Source: Clostridia bacterium (GTDB taxonomy: Bacteria; Bacillota; Peptococcia; Peptococcales; BICA1-8). Taken from it: 38,982 nucleotides of DNA. The notes beneath the pieces are model-generated. The model worked only from the letters and a program-made list of their open reading frames with translations, had not been told where the DNA came from and searched no databases. Position 1 is the first letter of the stretch. Every line of letters begins with the position of its first letter. Where the stretch lies: positions 1-38,982 of the forward strand of contig JASKKI010000017.1 of the NCBI GenBank assembly GCA_030154225.1, given 5' to 3'. The translations under genes were made by a program, and so were the position numbers. This document shows positions 16,995-25,281 of the stretch, piece by piece.

Positions 16995-17918
16995 ATGGTT
17001 GAGAAATTGTTTGGCATTAAGTTAGCAGTTATAGGTGGGGATGAACGGCAAATATTTTTAGTAAATAAATTACTAGAATTAGGGGCAAAGATTAAAATAA
17101 TAGGTTTACCGGAAAGAAAGGAGTTAATAGGCTGTCAATTTTGCCAGGATTTAGCTCAAACTATTGAGGATGTAAATGCTATAATTTTACCTATGCCGGG
17201 AACTGATTTTGAAGGAAATGTTATAACAGCTTTATCTTCCCAAAGTATACAATTAACAGAGCGAATATTCCAAAAAATTCCAAACAATGTACCCATTTTT
17301 TTAGGTGTAGCAAAACCGTTTTTGAAGGAGTGGGCACGGTTTTATCAAAAAAAATTGATTGAGATTGCTGAACTAGATGAAATAGCAATACTAAATTCCA
17401 TTCCTACTGCAGAAGGTTGTTTGCAAATGGCTATGGAAAAGTTACCTATTACTATTCACGGAAGCAAGAGTATTATTATTGGTTTTGGAAGATGTGGTAA
17501 GACTCTAGCCAGAATGTTATATGCCCTAGGAGCTAAAACAACAGTAATTGCCCGTAATCCAGCCCATTTAGCCCGTATTAAAGAGATGGGTTTAAATGTT
17601 GCAAATTATAATGAATTGCCAGAAATTTTAAAAGAAGCCGATATAATATTTAATACAGTACCAATTCAAATTTTAAATGAAAAAATTCTGAAAGTAGTTA
17701 AAAAGGAAGTTTTAATTATTGATATAGCCTCTGCACCAGGAGGTACAGATTTTCAAGCTGCAGAAAGACTAGGCATCAATGCAATTTTAGCTCCCAGTCT
17801 ACCAGGTTTAGTTGCACCTAAAACCGCTGGGCTAATTCTAGCTGATACATTACCAGACCTTATTTTAAGAGAAATCTCCTTACCTAATAAATATGAGGTA
17901 GGAGGTAAAAAAATATGA
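16995..17918 (+). CDS. dpaA: Dipicolinate synthase subunit A
   Basis: DpaA (SpoVFA) with DpaB oxidises a tetrahydrodipicolinate-pathway intermediate to dipicolinic acid, the spore-core chelator, in the mother cell. The 307-residue protein has an N-terminal domain (KLAVIGGDERQIFLV) and a C-terminal Rossmann domain (IIIGFGRCGKTLARMLYALG). ATG 16995 follows GGAGG at 16983-16987 by 7 nt and is preferred to the TTG at 16989. It overlaps dpaB by 4 nt. Presence of dpaAB separates this organism from Clostridium cluster I species that lack them. Confidence 0.95.
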   Translation: MVEKLFGIKLAVIGGDERQIFLVNKLLELGAKIKIIGLPERKELIGCQFCQDLAQTIEDVNAIILPMPGTDFEGNVITALSSQSIQLTERIFQKIPNNVPIFLGVAKPFLKEWARFYQKKLIEIAELDEIAILNSIPTAEGCLQMAMEKLPITIHGSKSIIIGFGRCGKTLARMLYALGAKTTVIARNPAHLARIKEMGLNVANYNELPEILKEADIIFNTVPIQILNEKILKVVKKEVLIIDIASAPGGTDFQAAERLGINAILAPSLPGLVAPKTAGLILADTLPDLILREISLPNKYEVGGKKI

Positions 17919-18496
17919 AATTAAAAGGAAAAAGAGTTGGCTTAGCAGTAACTGGTTCCCATTGTACTTATGATAAAATTATTCCCCAAATTGAAAAATT
18001 AAAGGCGGAAGGTGCTGAAGTTCATGTAATCCTTTCAGAGGCTGCTTTCAAAACCGATACGAGATTTGGTAAAGCCCAGGACTGGTATGATAAATTTTTA
18101 CAAACTTCTTGTAATGAAATAATCACTTCTATAACAGAAGCTGAACCAATAGGACCCCAAGATTTTCTTGATTGTATTGTAATTGCACCATGTACCGGGA
18201 ATACATTGGGAAAATTAGCAAATGGTATAACAGATGGGCCTGTATTGATGGCTGCTAAAGCACATTTGAGAAATATAAAACCTTTGGTTATTGCCATTTC
18301 AACTAATGATGCTTTAGGTAATAATGCTAAAAATCTTGGAATTCTTTTAAATACAAAAAATATTTATTTTGTTCCTTTTGCGCAAGATGATCCTATAAAT
18401 AAACCAAATTCTTTGGTTGCTAATATGAATTTAATAGTTGAAACAGTACTTGCTGCACTAGAAGGAAAACAACTCCAGCCTATCTTGGAGCGATAA
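17915..18496 (+). CDS. dpaB: Dipicolinate synthase subunit B (flavoprotein)
   Basis: DpaB (SpoVFB) is the 193-residue flavoprotein partner of DpaA. Family features are the N-terminal VGLAVTGSHCTYDKIIPQI, the DCIVIAPCTGNTLGKLANGI segment and GPVLMAAKAHLR. The ATG at 17915 overlaps the dpaA stop (ATGA), with AGGAGGT at 17899-17905, so the two subunits are made together in step. It is a soluble protein acting in the mother cell. Confidence 0.95.
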   Translation: MKLKGKRVGLAVTGSHCTYDKIIPQIEKLKAEGAEVHVILSEAAFKTDTRFGKAQDWYDKFLQTSCNEIITSITEAEPIGPQDFLDCIVIAPCTGNTLGKLANGITDGPVLMAAKAHLRNIKPLVIAISTNDALGNNAKNLGILLNTKNIYFVPFAQDDPINKPNSLVANMNLIVETVLAALEGKQLQPILER

Positions 18497-18545
18497 CCTA
18501 CTTCCTTCTTGTGAGCAATGAAATTCCATTAAGGAGGATAAGCCA

Positions 18546-19556
18546 GTGAAAAAACTTAATGTTGCTATTGTTGGAGCTACCGGAGCAGTTGGTCAAGAAA
18601 TTTTAAAGGTAATGTCTGAAAAAAAATTTCCATACAAGAATTTAAAACTACTTGCCAGCCAGCGTTCTGCCGGTACAGAAATTGAATATCAAGGCAAAAA
18701 ATATCTTGTGGAAGAAACAACAGAAAACTCTTTTGATGGTATTGATTTAGCTCTATTTGCAGGTGGGCCTGCAAGTAGAGCCTTCGGTCGTTTTGCCCAG
18801 CAAAAAGGTGTGGTGGTAATTGATAATAGTAGTACTTTTCGTTTAGAGCCAGATGTACCATTAGTGGTTCCCGAAGTTAATGCAGAGGCTTTAAAAAATC
18901 ACCAAGGATTAATTGCTAATCCTAATTGCTCTACAATTATAATGGTAGCTGCCCTTTATCCACTTTATAAGTTTAGTAAAATTAAAAGAATTATAGTCTC
19001 TACTTATCAAGCAGTATCAGGTGCAGGAAAAGAAGGGATTGAAGAATTGGAACTACAGGTCAAACAAAACTTGGAAGGAAATAAGGTAGAACCTAAAGTT
19101 TTCCCTTATCAGATTGCATATAATTTAATTCCCCATATTGATGTTTGGGTTGAAGAAAATTACACCAAAGAAGAAATGAAGATGGTTTATGAAACTCAGA
19201 AAATTTTAAATGATTATGAACTTGCCGTTACTGCTACTACTGTAAGAGTTCCGGTTTATCGCAGTCATTCAGAGTCAATATACATTGAAACAGAGGAGCC
19301 TATTTCCTTAGAAAAAGCAAGGGAATTATTGTGTAATAGCAAAGGTATTATCCTTCAGGATAATCCATCTCAAAACTTATACCCAATGCCATTATATACA
19401 TCTGATACTGATGAGGTTTATGTTGGCAGAATAAGGAAAGATTTATATACACCTAATGGATTAAATTTATGGGTTGTTGCAGATCAAATACGTAAAGGTG
19501 CTGCTACTAATGCTGTGCAGATTGCTGAAGAATTATTGAAAAATAATCTAATTTAA
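18546..19556 (+). CDS. asd: Aspartate-semialdehyde dehydrogenase
   Basis: Asd converts aspartyl phosphate to aspartate semialdehyde, the branch point to diaminopimelate, threonine and methionine. The 336-residue protein has the NADP-binding GATGAVGQEIL near residue 10 and the active-site cysteine C128 in NPNCSTI. The segment TYQAVSGAGKEGIEEL and a RKDLYTPNGLNLWVVADQIRKG-type C-terminus are also present (the latter spans residues about 299-320). GTG 18546 follows AAGGAGG at 18531-18537. Order dpaA-dpaB-asd-dapG-dapA equals that of Bacillus. Confidence 0.96.
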   Translation: MKKLNVAIVGATGAVGQEILKVMSEKKFPYKNLKLLASQRSAGTEIEYQGKKYLVEETTENSFDGIDLALFAGGPASRAFGRFAQQKGVVVIDNSSTFRLEPDVPLVVPEVNAEALKNHQGLIANPNCSTIIMVAALYPLYKFSKIKRIIVSTYQAVSGAGKEGIEELELQVKQNLEGNKVEPKVFPYQIAYNLIPHIDVWVEENYTKEEMKMVYETQKILNDYELAVTATTVRVPVYRSHSESIYIETEEPISLEKARELLCNSKGIILQDNPSQNLYPMPLYTSDTDEVYVGRIRKDLYTPNGLNLWVVADQIRKGAATNAVQIAEELLKNNLI

Positions 19557-19570
19557 TCGAGGTGGAACCT

Positions 19571-20791
19571 GTGAAAATAATTGTACAAAAATTTGGAGGT
19601 TCTTCCCTTACTACTAGAGAAAAAAGAATGCAAGCGGCTGATAAAGTAATTGCAGCCAGGAGAGAAGGTTATTCCTGTGTAGTTGTGGTCTCAGCCATGG
19701 GAAGGACAGGTGATCCTTATGCTACAGATACCCTTATAAATTTGGCTAAGGAAGCTTATAAAGATATAAATCCTAGAGAGTTGGACCTGCTCTTAAATTG
19801 TGGTGAAATTATTTCGGCTGTGGTTTTATGCCAAGTGTTTACAAGCCAGGGTTTTGAAGCCACAGTTTTAACCGGTGCCCAAGCAGGAATAATTACTGAT
19901 AAATCTTTTACTGAAGCGAGAATATTAAAGGTTAATCCTGATAAAATAATTAAAAACTTACAAGAAAATAAAATTGTAATTGTAACTGGATTTCAAGGAG
20001 TTACAGAAGATGGAGACCTAACAACATTGGGTAGAGGGGGAAGTGATACAACAGCTTCTGCTTTGGGAGTAGCTTTAAATGCTGAATTTGTGGAGATATT
20101 TACCGATGTTGATGGGATTAAAACAGCTGATCCCAGGATTGTTAAAGATGCTAAAACTTTAGATGTGATAACTTATAACGAAATTTGCCAACTGGCTCAA
20201 CAGGGAGCAAAAGTTATCCATCCCAGGGCGGTGGAAATAGCCATGCAAAAGAATATACCATTGCGAGTAAGATCAACCTTTGAAGATTCTCCAGGCACAC
20301 TAGTTACAAATTATGGTGAAAGTTATAATACTGTTGAAATTTGTACTGACCGCCTACTTACCGGTATTACTCATGTACCTAACATAACCCAATTAAAAAT
20401 ATTTATAAATAGGTCAGAAAATGCAAAAGGTTTAGAATTGAAGATCTTTAGAGCTATGGCTTTATCAAATATTAGTATTGATTTTATCAATGTTCATCCT
20501 GACCAGGTAATCTTTACTGTGAAGGATGATAATGCGGAAAAAGCTATTAAAATCATTGAGAATCTAGGCTTAGAGGTTCAAGTCCTACCCGGTTGCGCAA
20601 AAGTTTCTGCAGTAGGAGCAAATATGGCAGGAGTACCAGGGGTAATGGCTAGGATTGTTGAAGCATTGACTGAAGAAAACATTAAAATATTACAAACTGC
20701 AGATTCCCATACAACTATTTGGTGTTTAGTTAAAAAAGAAGATATGGAGAAAGCGGTAATTGCCTTGCATAAAAAATTTAATTTAAGTTAG
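19571..20791 (+). CDS. dapG: Aspartokinase I (DapG type)
   Basis: DapG phosphorylates aspartate, the first step of the pathway. The 406-residue protein begins with the kinase motif KFGGSS (7-12). It continues with VVSAMGRTGDPYATDTLI, LTGAQAGIITD and GRGGSDTTASALG, and ends with two ACT regulatory domains (RVRSTFEDSPGTLV onward, KVSAVGANMAGVPGVMARIV). It aligns throughout with Bacillus DapG, the diaminopimelate-inhibited isozyme; that inhibition is from the family. GTG 19571 is preferred, 5 nt after GAGGTGG at 19559-19565, over the GTG within that site. Confidence 0.94.
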   Translation: MKIIVQKFGGSSLTTREKRMQAADKVIAARREGYSCVVVVSAMGRTGDPYATDTLINLAKEAYKDINPRELDLLLNCGEIISAVVLCQVFTSQGFEATVLTGAQAGIITDKSFTEARILKVNPDKIIKNLQENKIVIVTGFQGVTEDGDLTTLGRGGSDTTASALGVALNAEFVEIFTDVDGIKTADPRIVKDAKTLDVITYNEICQLAQQGAKVIHPRAVEIAMQKNIPLRVRSTFEDSPGTLVTNYGESYNTVEICTDRLLTGITHVPNITQLKIFINRSENAKGLELKIFRAMALSNISIDFINVHPDQVIFTVKDDNAEKAIKIIENLGLEVQVLPGCAKVSAVGANMAGVPGVMARIVEALTEENIKILQTADSHTTIWCLVKKEDMEKAVIALHKKFNLS

Positions 20792-20803
20792 GAGGTGAAA
20801 AAT

Positions 20804-21682
20804 ATGGTATTTGGTCGATTACTAACAGCCATGGTTACCCCTTTTAATGAAAAATTAGAGGTGGACTATAAAAAAGCCCAGGAGTTAGCCCAGTATTTAA
20901 TTTCCAGAGGTAATGATGGAGTTGTCGTTGCTGGTACTACAGGTGAATCACCAACGTTATCAAAAAAAGAAAAAGTAAATTTATTTAAAGCTATAAAAGA
21001 AGTAATAGGTAATAAAGGTCAGGTTATTGCAGGAACAGGCTCCTATTCTACTAAGGATAGTATTGAATTAACTGAAGCAGCAGAAGAAATTGGTGTTGAT
21101 GGAGTAATGTTAGTAGTACCATATTATAATAAGCCGCCGCAAGATGCATTGTATGAGCATTTTAAAACTATTGCCCAATCTACAAAACTACCTATTTTAC
21201 TCTACAATGTTCCTGGTCGTACCTCAACTAATATGTTACCTGAAACTGTAGCCAGGCTATCCCAGATCACTAATATTGTCGCTATTAAAGAGGCGGCAGG
21301 TGACATGGATCAGGTAAGTTCACTTAAAAATAATGTTGCAGAAAATTTTATGATTTTTAGTGGGGATGACTCTTTGACGTTACCTATGCTAGCTTTAGGC
21401 GCCCATGGTGTAATTAGTGTTGCCGGGCATCTTGTAGGAAATGAAATCAAGGAGATGATAGATAGTTTCATTAATGGCAATGTTTTAAAAGCCCAACAGT
21501 TACACCAGAGGTTATTCCCCTTATTTAAAACTATGTTTATTACGACCAACCCTATACCCGTAAAGACTGCAGTTAATCTGCTAGGAATTAATGTGGGAGG
21601 TATGCGTCTACCTATGATAGAAGCTACTGAAGAACAAAAAATTAAAATTAGCCAGGTTTTAAAAGAAGTAGGTAAACTTTAA
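20804..21682 (+). CDS. dapA: 4-hydroxy-tetrahydrodipicolinate synthase
   Basis: DapA condenses aspartate semialdehyde with pyruvate. The 292-residue protein has the canonical length and the motifs [19 protein letters not shown] and VAIKEAAGD, with the Schiff-base lysine at K162. ATG 20804 lies 7 nt after AGGAGGT (20790-20796); the GTG at 20795 is inside that site. It is the last gene of the operon and is followed by two terminators. With DapB it supplies both diaminopimelate and, through DpaAB, dipicolinate. Confidence 0.96.
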   Translation: MVFGRLLTAMVTPFNEKLEVDYKKAQELAQYLISRGNDGVVVAGTTGESPTLSKKEKVNLFKAIKEVIGNKGQVIAGTGSYSTKDSIELTEAAEEIGVDGVMLVVPYYNKPPQDALYEHFKTIAQSTKLPILLYNVPGRTSTNMLPETVARLSQITNIVAIKEAAGDMDQVSSLKNNVAENFMIFSGDDSLTLPMLALGAHGVISVAGHLVGNEIKEMIDSFINGNVLKAQQLHQRLFPLFKTMFITTNPIPVKTAVNLLGINVGGMRLPMIEATEEQKIKISQVLKEVGKL

Positions 21683-21683
21683 A

Positions 21684-21738
21684 AAACGGGCTGTACCTGT
21701 TTATCTTTTAGAAGCGTACCATTATGGTGCGCTTTTTT
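21684..21738 (+). terminator. Tandem terminators after dapA
   Basis: A weaker hairpin (AAACGGG at about 21684-21690 with CCTGTTT at 21696-21702) overlaps the dapA stop. A strong one follows: AAGCGTACC (21712-21720) and GGTGCGCTT (21726-21734), 9 pairs with a 5-nt loop and a T-run to 21738. Confidence 0.85.
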
Positions 21739-21755
21739 AATACTTTCCAACTCAA

Positions 21756-21907
21756 GGCTCTAAGGAATTATCAAAACTCCCCGACACTTAACTGTAGATA
21801 AAATTTATAAAAGGACTAAATTTACATATTGTAGGTTGTTCTTATTCTTTTAAAGATAATTATATTAATTGTCGGGTCAAACAGTTGATAATTCTAGTCT
21901 TAGAGCC
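21756..21907. repeat. Nested long-range inverted repeat (152 nt), MITE-like or structured RNA
   Basis: Three pairs of arms nest in order: GGCTCTAAG (21756-21764) with CTTAGAGCC (21899-21907), GAATTATC (21765-21772) with GATAATTC (21887-21894), and CCCGACA (21780-21786) with TGTCGGG (21870-21876). All are perfect complements. The interior is AT-rich and has no coding frame of note. The pattern fits a small non-autonomous element with long terminal inverted repeats, the remains of an insertion sequence, or a large RNA domain. No flanking direct repeat was found. Confidence 0.6.
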
Positions 21908-22056
21908 TCTGCGTTCTTTTATTTTCACTCGCCGATGTTTCGTTTTTGATAAATAATAAGGGTTTGTTTTATATTAGACTTTATCAACAGTCTGAAAATT
22001 ACCATAGGTGATTTTGTTTTTAATATAAACGGTAATAATAAATAAGTAGGTAAACC
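21908..22056 (+). other. Noncoding spacer with hairpins, including a terminator-like one
   Basis: No gene is visible. TTAGACT...AGTCTGA (21974-21995) forms a small hairpin. AAAATTACC (21995-22003) pairs with GGTGATTTT (22007-22015), followed by GTTTTT, a terminator-like structure. Together with the nested repeat upstream this suggests a transcribed noncoding segment, or decayed mobile DNA. Confidence 0.4.
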
Positions 22057-22085
22057 TTGTCCTATATTAATAAATATCTTATAAT
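22057..22085 (+). promoter_or_regulatory. Sigma-A-like promoter of RNase J gene
   Basis: TTGTCC (22057-22062) and perfect TATAAT (22080-22085) are 17 nt apart, placing the transcript start about 45 nt before the RNase J start codon. Confidence 0.6.
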
Positions 22086-22137
22086 TATTTAAGGTGTTTC
22101 TGGTTCGGCAAATAAAATATGGAGAGGAGGAATAAAA

Positions 22138-23802
22138 ATAAAGGAAGAAAATAAAATAAGCCTTATTCCCCTGGGCGGTCTTGGGGAAATAGGCAAAAAT
22201 ATGATGATTATAAGATACAAGGATGAAATTATTGTTATCGATTCAGGATTAATGTTTCCAGAAGATGAATTACTAGGAATTGATGTTGTAATACCTGACA
22301 TTACCTATTTAATAGAGAATCGTAGCCTGGTAAAAGGGATTGTTTTAACTCACGGTCATGAGGATCATATTGGCGGTTTACCATATGTTTTACGTGAGCT
22401 AAATGTTCCGGTTTATGGTACTAAACTCACTTTAGGACTTTTAGAGGGCAAATTGAAAGAAACTAATTTTTCTACAGGTGTTAAACTAAATGTTGTTAAA
22501 CCTAGAGATACTATAAGCTTAGGTTCTTTTAAAATAGAGTTCATTAAAGTGAGCCATAGTATCCCTGACTCTGTTGGATTAGGTATTCATACTCCAGTAG
22601 GGATTATTCTTCATACTGGAGATTTTAAGTTTGATCAAACACCTGTTGACGGAAAAGTTACAGATTTTAACCGTATTGCTGAGTTAGGTGAAAAAGGGGT
22701 CATGGTATTATTGTCCGATAGTACTAATGTGGAGAGACCCGGATTTACTATGTCTGAAAAGGTTGTAGGACAAACTTTTGATGAAAATTTCCGATTAGCA
22801 AAAGAGCGGATTATTATTGCAACTTTTGCTTCCAATGTCCATCGTATTCAACAGGTTATAGATTCTTCTTATAGACATGGGCGTAAAGTGGCCATTGCCG
22901 GAAGAAGTATGGTAAATGTTGTAAATATTGCTTCCGAATTAGGATATTTAACTATTCCTGAGGATACCATAATTGAACTGGATGAGGTTGGTAATTATCC
23001 TCGTAACAAAGTTGTATTATTAACTACAGGTAGTCAAGGTGAACCAATGTCTGCTTTAACCCGAATGGCTATGTCTGACCATAGAAGAGTAGAAATTGAA
23101 CCAGGTGATACTGTTATTATCTCAGCTACACCTATTCCGGGTAATGAAAAACTGGTATCCCGGATCATTGACCAGCTATTTAAACTAGGCGCCGAAGTAA
23201 TTTATGAGTCTGTTTCTGGTATTCATGTTTCTGGTCATGCCAGTAGAGAAGAATTAAAATTCATGTTAAATCTGGTTAAACCCAAGTTTTTTGTACCTAT
23301 TCACGGGGAATACCGGATGTTAATAAAACATGCCCAGTTAGCCCAGGAAGTTGGTATACCGGCTAGTAATGTCTTTGTTGCCGAAAATGGACATGTGCTG
23401 GAATTTTCCAATAAAAAAGGTGCTATAGCAGGTAGAGTAACTTCTGGCAGGGTTTTAGTAGATGGTTTAGGTGTTGGTGATGTGGGAAATATTGTTCTTA
23501 GAGATCGCAAACAATTATCCCAGGATGGTATTTTAATTGTTGTAGTCACAATTAACAAAGAGCTTAAACAAGTCGTTGCTGGACCAGATATTGTTTCACG
23601 AGGTTTTGTATATGTCAGAGAAGCAGAAGAATTAATGGAAGAGGCAAAAGAAAAAGTTAAATTAGCCTTGGATAAATGTAGTGAAAAAAATATTACCGAA
23701 TGGGCTGCAATTAAATCAAATGTCAGGGATGTTTTAGGTAAATTTTTATATGAAAAAACCAGAAGACGTCCAATGATCTTACCAATTATCATGGAAATTT
23801 AG
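22138..23802 (+). CDS. rnj: Ribonuclease J, apparent AUA start
   Basis: RNase J is a metallo-beta-lactamase/beta-CASP nuclease with endonuclease and 5'-3' exonuclease activity. The conserved PLGGLGEIGKN and the zinc motif HGHEDHIGG (H72, H74, D76, H77) are intact, as are SHSIPDSVG and HTGDFKFDQTP. The first ATG in frame (22201) would delete the conserved PLGG segment. No in-frame ATG or GTG, and no TTG, lies upstream. AGGAGG at 22125-22130 stands exactly 7 nt before ATA 22138, giving MKEENKISLIPLGG and 554 residues, the normal family length. Position before tepA-ylzJ matches Bacillus rnjB (ymfA). Confidence 0.85.
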   Translation: MKEENKISLIPLGGLGEIGKNMMIIRYKDEIIVIDSGLMFPEDELLGIDVVIPDITYLIENRSLVKGIVLTHGHEDHIGGLPYVLRELNVPVYGTKLTLGLLEGKLKETNFSTGVKLNVVKPRDTISLGSFKIEFIKVSHSIPDSVGLGIHTPVGIILHTGDFKFDQTPVDGKVTDFNRIAELGEKGVMVLLSDSTNVERPGFTMSEKVVGQTFDENFRLAKERIIIATFASNVHRIQQVIDSSYRHGRKVAIAGRSMVNVVNIASELGYLTIPEDTIIELDEVGNYPRNKVVLLTTGSQGEPMSALTRMAMSDHRRVEIEPGDTVIISATPIPGNEKLVSRIIDQLFKLGAEVIYESVSGIHVSGHASREELKFMLNLVKPKFFVPIHGEYRMLIKHAQLAQEVGIPASNVFVAENGHVLEFSNKKGAIAGRVTSGRVLVDGLGVGDVGNIVLRDRKQLSQDGILIVVVTINKELKQVVAGPDIVSRGFVYVREAEELMEEAKEKVKLALDKCSEKNITEWAAIKSNVRDVLGKFLYEKTRRRPMILPIIMEI

Positions 23803-23834
23803 CACAGAGATTAAACTCTGTGCATTTTTTTTTG
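23802..23834 (+). terminator. Terminator between rnj and tepA
   Basis: GCACAGAG (23802-23809) pairs with CTCTGTGC (23816-23823) around a 6-nt loop, followed by a long T-run. It starts at the last base of the rnj stop codon. Confidence 0.9.
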
Positions 23835-23880
23835 GTATTAATACCATACTACTTTTAAAAGCAAAAGGAGTGATGAAAAT

Positions 23881-24693
23881 ATGTATTATAACTCCGAATT
23901 TTTTGGAGATAAGGAAAAATTTTTTTCTGTTGATAACATCCCTATTCCTCCCCAACCTGGTAAACAACCAACAATTCATCCTCAACCAGGTAGTCCGGTA
24001 AGGAGGAAAGCAAAACCAAATCCCAAAAAAGTAGAAACCATTAAAGAATTAGGTGAAGTTAATGTACCAGCTAATTTTCAAAGTAATATTCACTGTATGA
24101 CAATTGTTGGCCAGGTTGAAGGCCATATGGTTTTACCTCCACAAAATAAAACAACTAAATATGAACATATTATTCCTCAAATTGTTGCCGTAGAACAAAA
24201 TCCTAATATTGAAGGTATGCTAGTTGTATTAAATACAGTAGGTGGAGATGTAGAAGCAGGACTGGCTATAGCTGAAACCATAAGAGGCCTGTCTAAACCC
24301 ACAGTTTCTATAGTTATGGGTGGAGGGCACAGTATAGGCACACCTATAGCAGTGTCTGCCGATTACTCATTTATTGCCCCAACAGCAACAATGACTATTC
24401 ACCCCATCAGACTAACTGGCCTGGTCATTGGTGTACCGGCTACCATGGATTACTTGGAAAGAATGCAGGATAGAGTAGTACAATTCGTCACCGAAAACTC
24501 TAATATAAGTGAAGAAAATTTTAGAAAATTAATGTTTAAAATTGGAGAGCTCTCCCAGGATATAGGAACAGTAGTGGTTGGAAAAGATGCTGTTAAATAT
24601 GGTTTAATTAATGAAGTAGGTGGTATGTCCCAGGCTCTCCAAAAACTTAAGCAATTAATTGAGGAAAAGAAAAGTCAAGGTGGGATACATTAA
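23881..24693 (+). CDS. tepA: TepA, ClpP-like serine protease of the spore formers
   Basis: This 270-residue protein belongs to the ClpP/TepA group. It has a proline-rich N-terminal extension (about 20-50), then the ClpP fold with [21 protein letters not shown], the catalytic serine S151 in GGGHSIG and the histidine H174 in TIHP. TepA is associated with protein translocation and with spore germination in Bacillus; which applies here is unknown. ATG 23881 follows AAAAGGAGTG. It lies between rnj and ylzJ as in Bacillus. Confidence 0.9.
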   Translation: MYYNSEFFGDKEKFFSVDNIPIPPQPGKQPTIHPQPGSPVRRKAKPNPKKVETIKELGEVNVPANFQSNIHCMTIVGQVEGHMVLPPQNKTTKYEHIIPQIVAVEQNPNIEGMLVVLNTVGGDVEAGLAIAETIRGLSKPTVSIVMGGGHSIGTPIAVSADYSFIAPTATMTIHPIRLTGLVIGVPATMDYLERMQDRVVQFVTENSNISEENFRKLMFKIGELSQDIGTVVVGKDAVKYGLINEVGGMSQALQKLKQLIEEKKSQGGIH

Positions 24694-24695
24694 TT

Positions 24696-24911
24696 ATGGA
24701 TGTTATTTATACTACTTATCCTCTTGATTTAGTGTTAGAGAATAAAGGGCAGGAAGAAGAATTTAATTTCCAGTACATTTCTTATAATGGGATTGAAATG
24801 CAAGTTGAACCAGTGGGTTGGAATAAATTTAAAATAATAAGACTTTATTGTACTGATCTCAAACATTATCTGGATTCTAATCTACAACCTGGCTCTATCA
24901 TTTCATTCTAG
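24696..24911 (+). CDS. ylzJ: YlzJ-like protein
   Basis: This 71-residue protein starts MDVIYTTYPLDLVLE and ends in TDLKHYLDSNLQPGSII, the two conserved ends of the YlzJ family (YT-x-x-P near the start; a D-x-x-Y/YL and PG near the end). Its role is unknown; it nearly always follows tepA in spore formers. ATG 24696 is 2 nt behind the tepA stop, with AAGGTGG upstream, so the pair is co-translated. Part of its 3' end is repeated just downstream (24917-24936). Confidence 0.82.
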   Translation: MDVIYTTYPLDLVLENKGQEEEFNFQYISYNGIEMQVEPVGWNKFKIIRLYCTDLKHYLDSNLQPGSIISF

Positions 24912-25041
24912 AAAGCACTGACTTAAAACATTATCTAGCTTCGTTAATTTTAAGCCCAAGGTCTTCGATAAATCACTATCCGACTGCAGCCTGAACCTAC
25001 CTCTGTCAAGTAGATAAATATTAGAATACGATTTTAACCAG
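24912..25041 (+). pseudogene. Noncoding segment containing a partial repeat of the ylzJ 3' end
   Basis: 24917-24936 matches 24852-24871 inside ylzJ at 17 of 20 positions, with AAACATTATCT identical. In the repeated copy the frame reads STDLKHYL, close to the CTDLKHYL of ylzJ, then diverges and stops at about 24992. It looks like a decayed duplicate of the ylzJ tail. Chance similarity in AT-rich DNA cannot be excluded. Nothing else coding was seen. Confidence 0.3.
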
Positions 25042-25082
25042 CAACCTTATTCCTATTTTTAATTGGGGTAAGGTTGTTTTCA
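25042..25082 (+). terminator. Intrinsic terminator after the tepA-ylzJ unit
   Basis: CAACCTTATTCC (25042-25053) pairs with GGGGTAAGGTTG (25065-25076), 12 pairs with two G-U, then TTTT. It lies 130 nt after ylzJ. Confidence 0.8.
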
Positions 25083-25281
25083 TTGTTAATCTAATAAATA
25101 CATAATTGCATATCAAATAAGCTAGACATTCATAGGCAAACGTTTTATTATATTACTAGCCACTATTCATTAAAACTTATATCTCCGCAGGCGTTTTTTA
25201 TTTATTTATGAAGCTGCTAATTGGTATAATAATTCAGTAAAAGCTATACTAAAATATAAGAGGATAATTGGGGAGGAGTAT
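25083..25281 (+). promoter_or_regulatory. uppP promoter region
   Basis: No gene is seen. Two promoter candidates overlap: TATAAT at 25225-25230 with a weak -35 (TTATTT at 25202-25207, 17 nt), and TTGGTA (25221-25226) with TATACT (25245-25250), 18 nt apart. Either would serve uppP. Confidence 0.45.

Noticed and set aside
21930-22000. Minus-strand fragment that might be a transposase remnant
   Set aside because: The longest frame is about 23 codons and has no recognisable transposase motif; reported only as possible decayed mobile DNA under the nested repeat.
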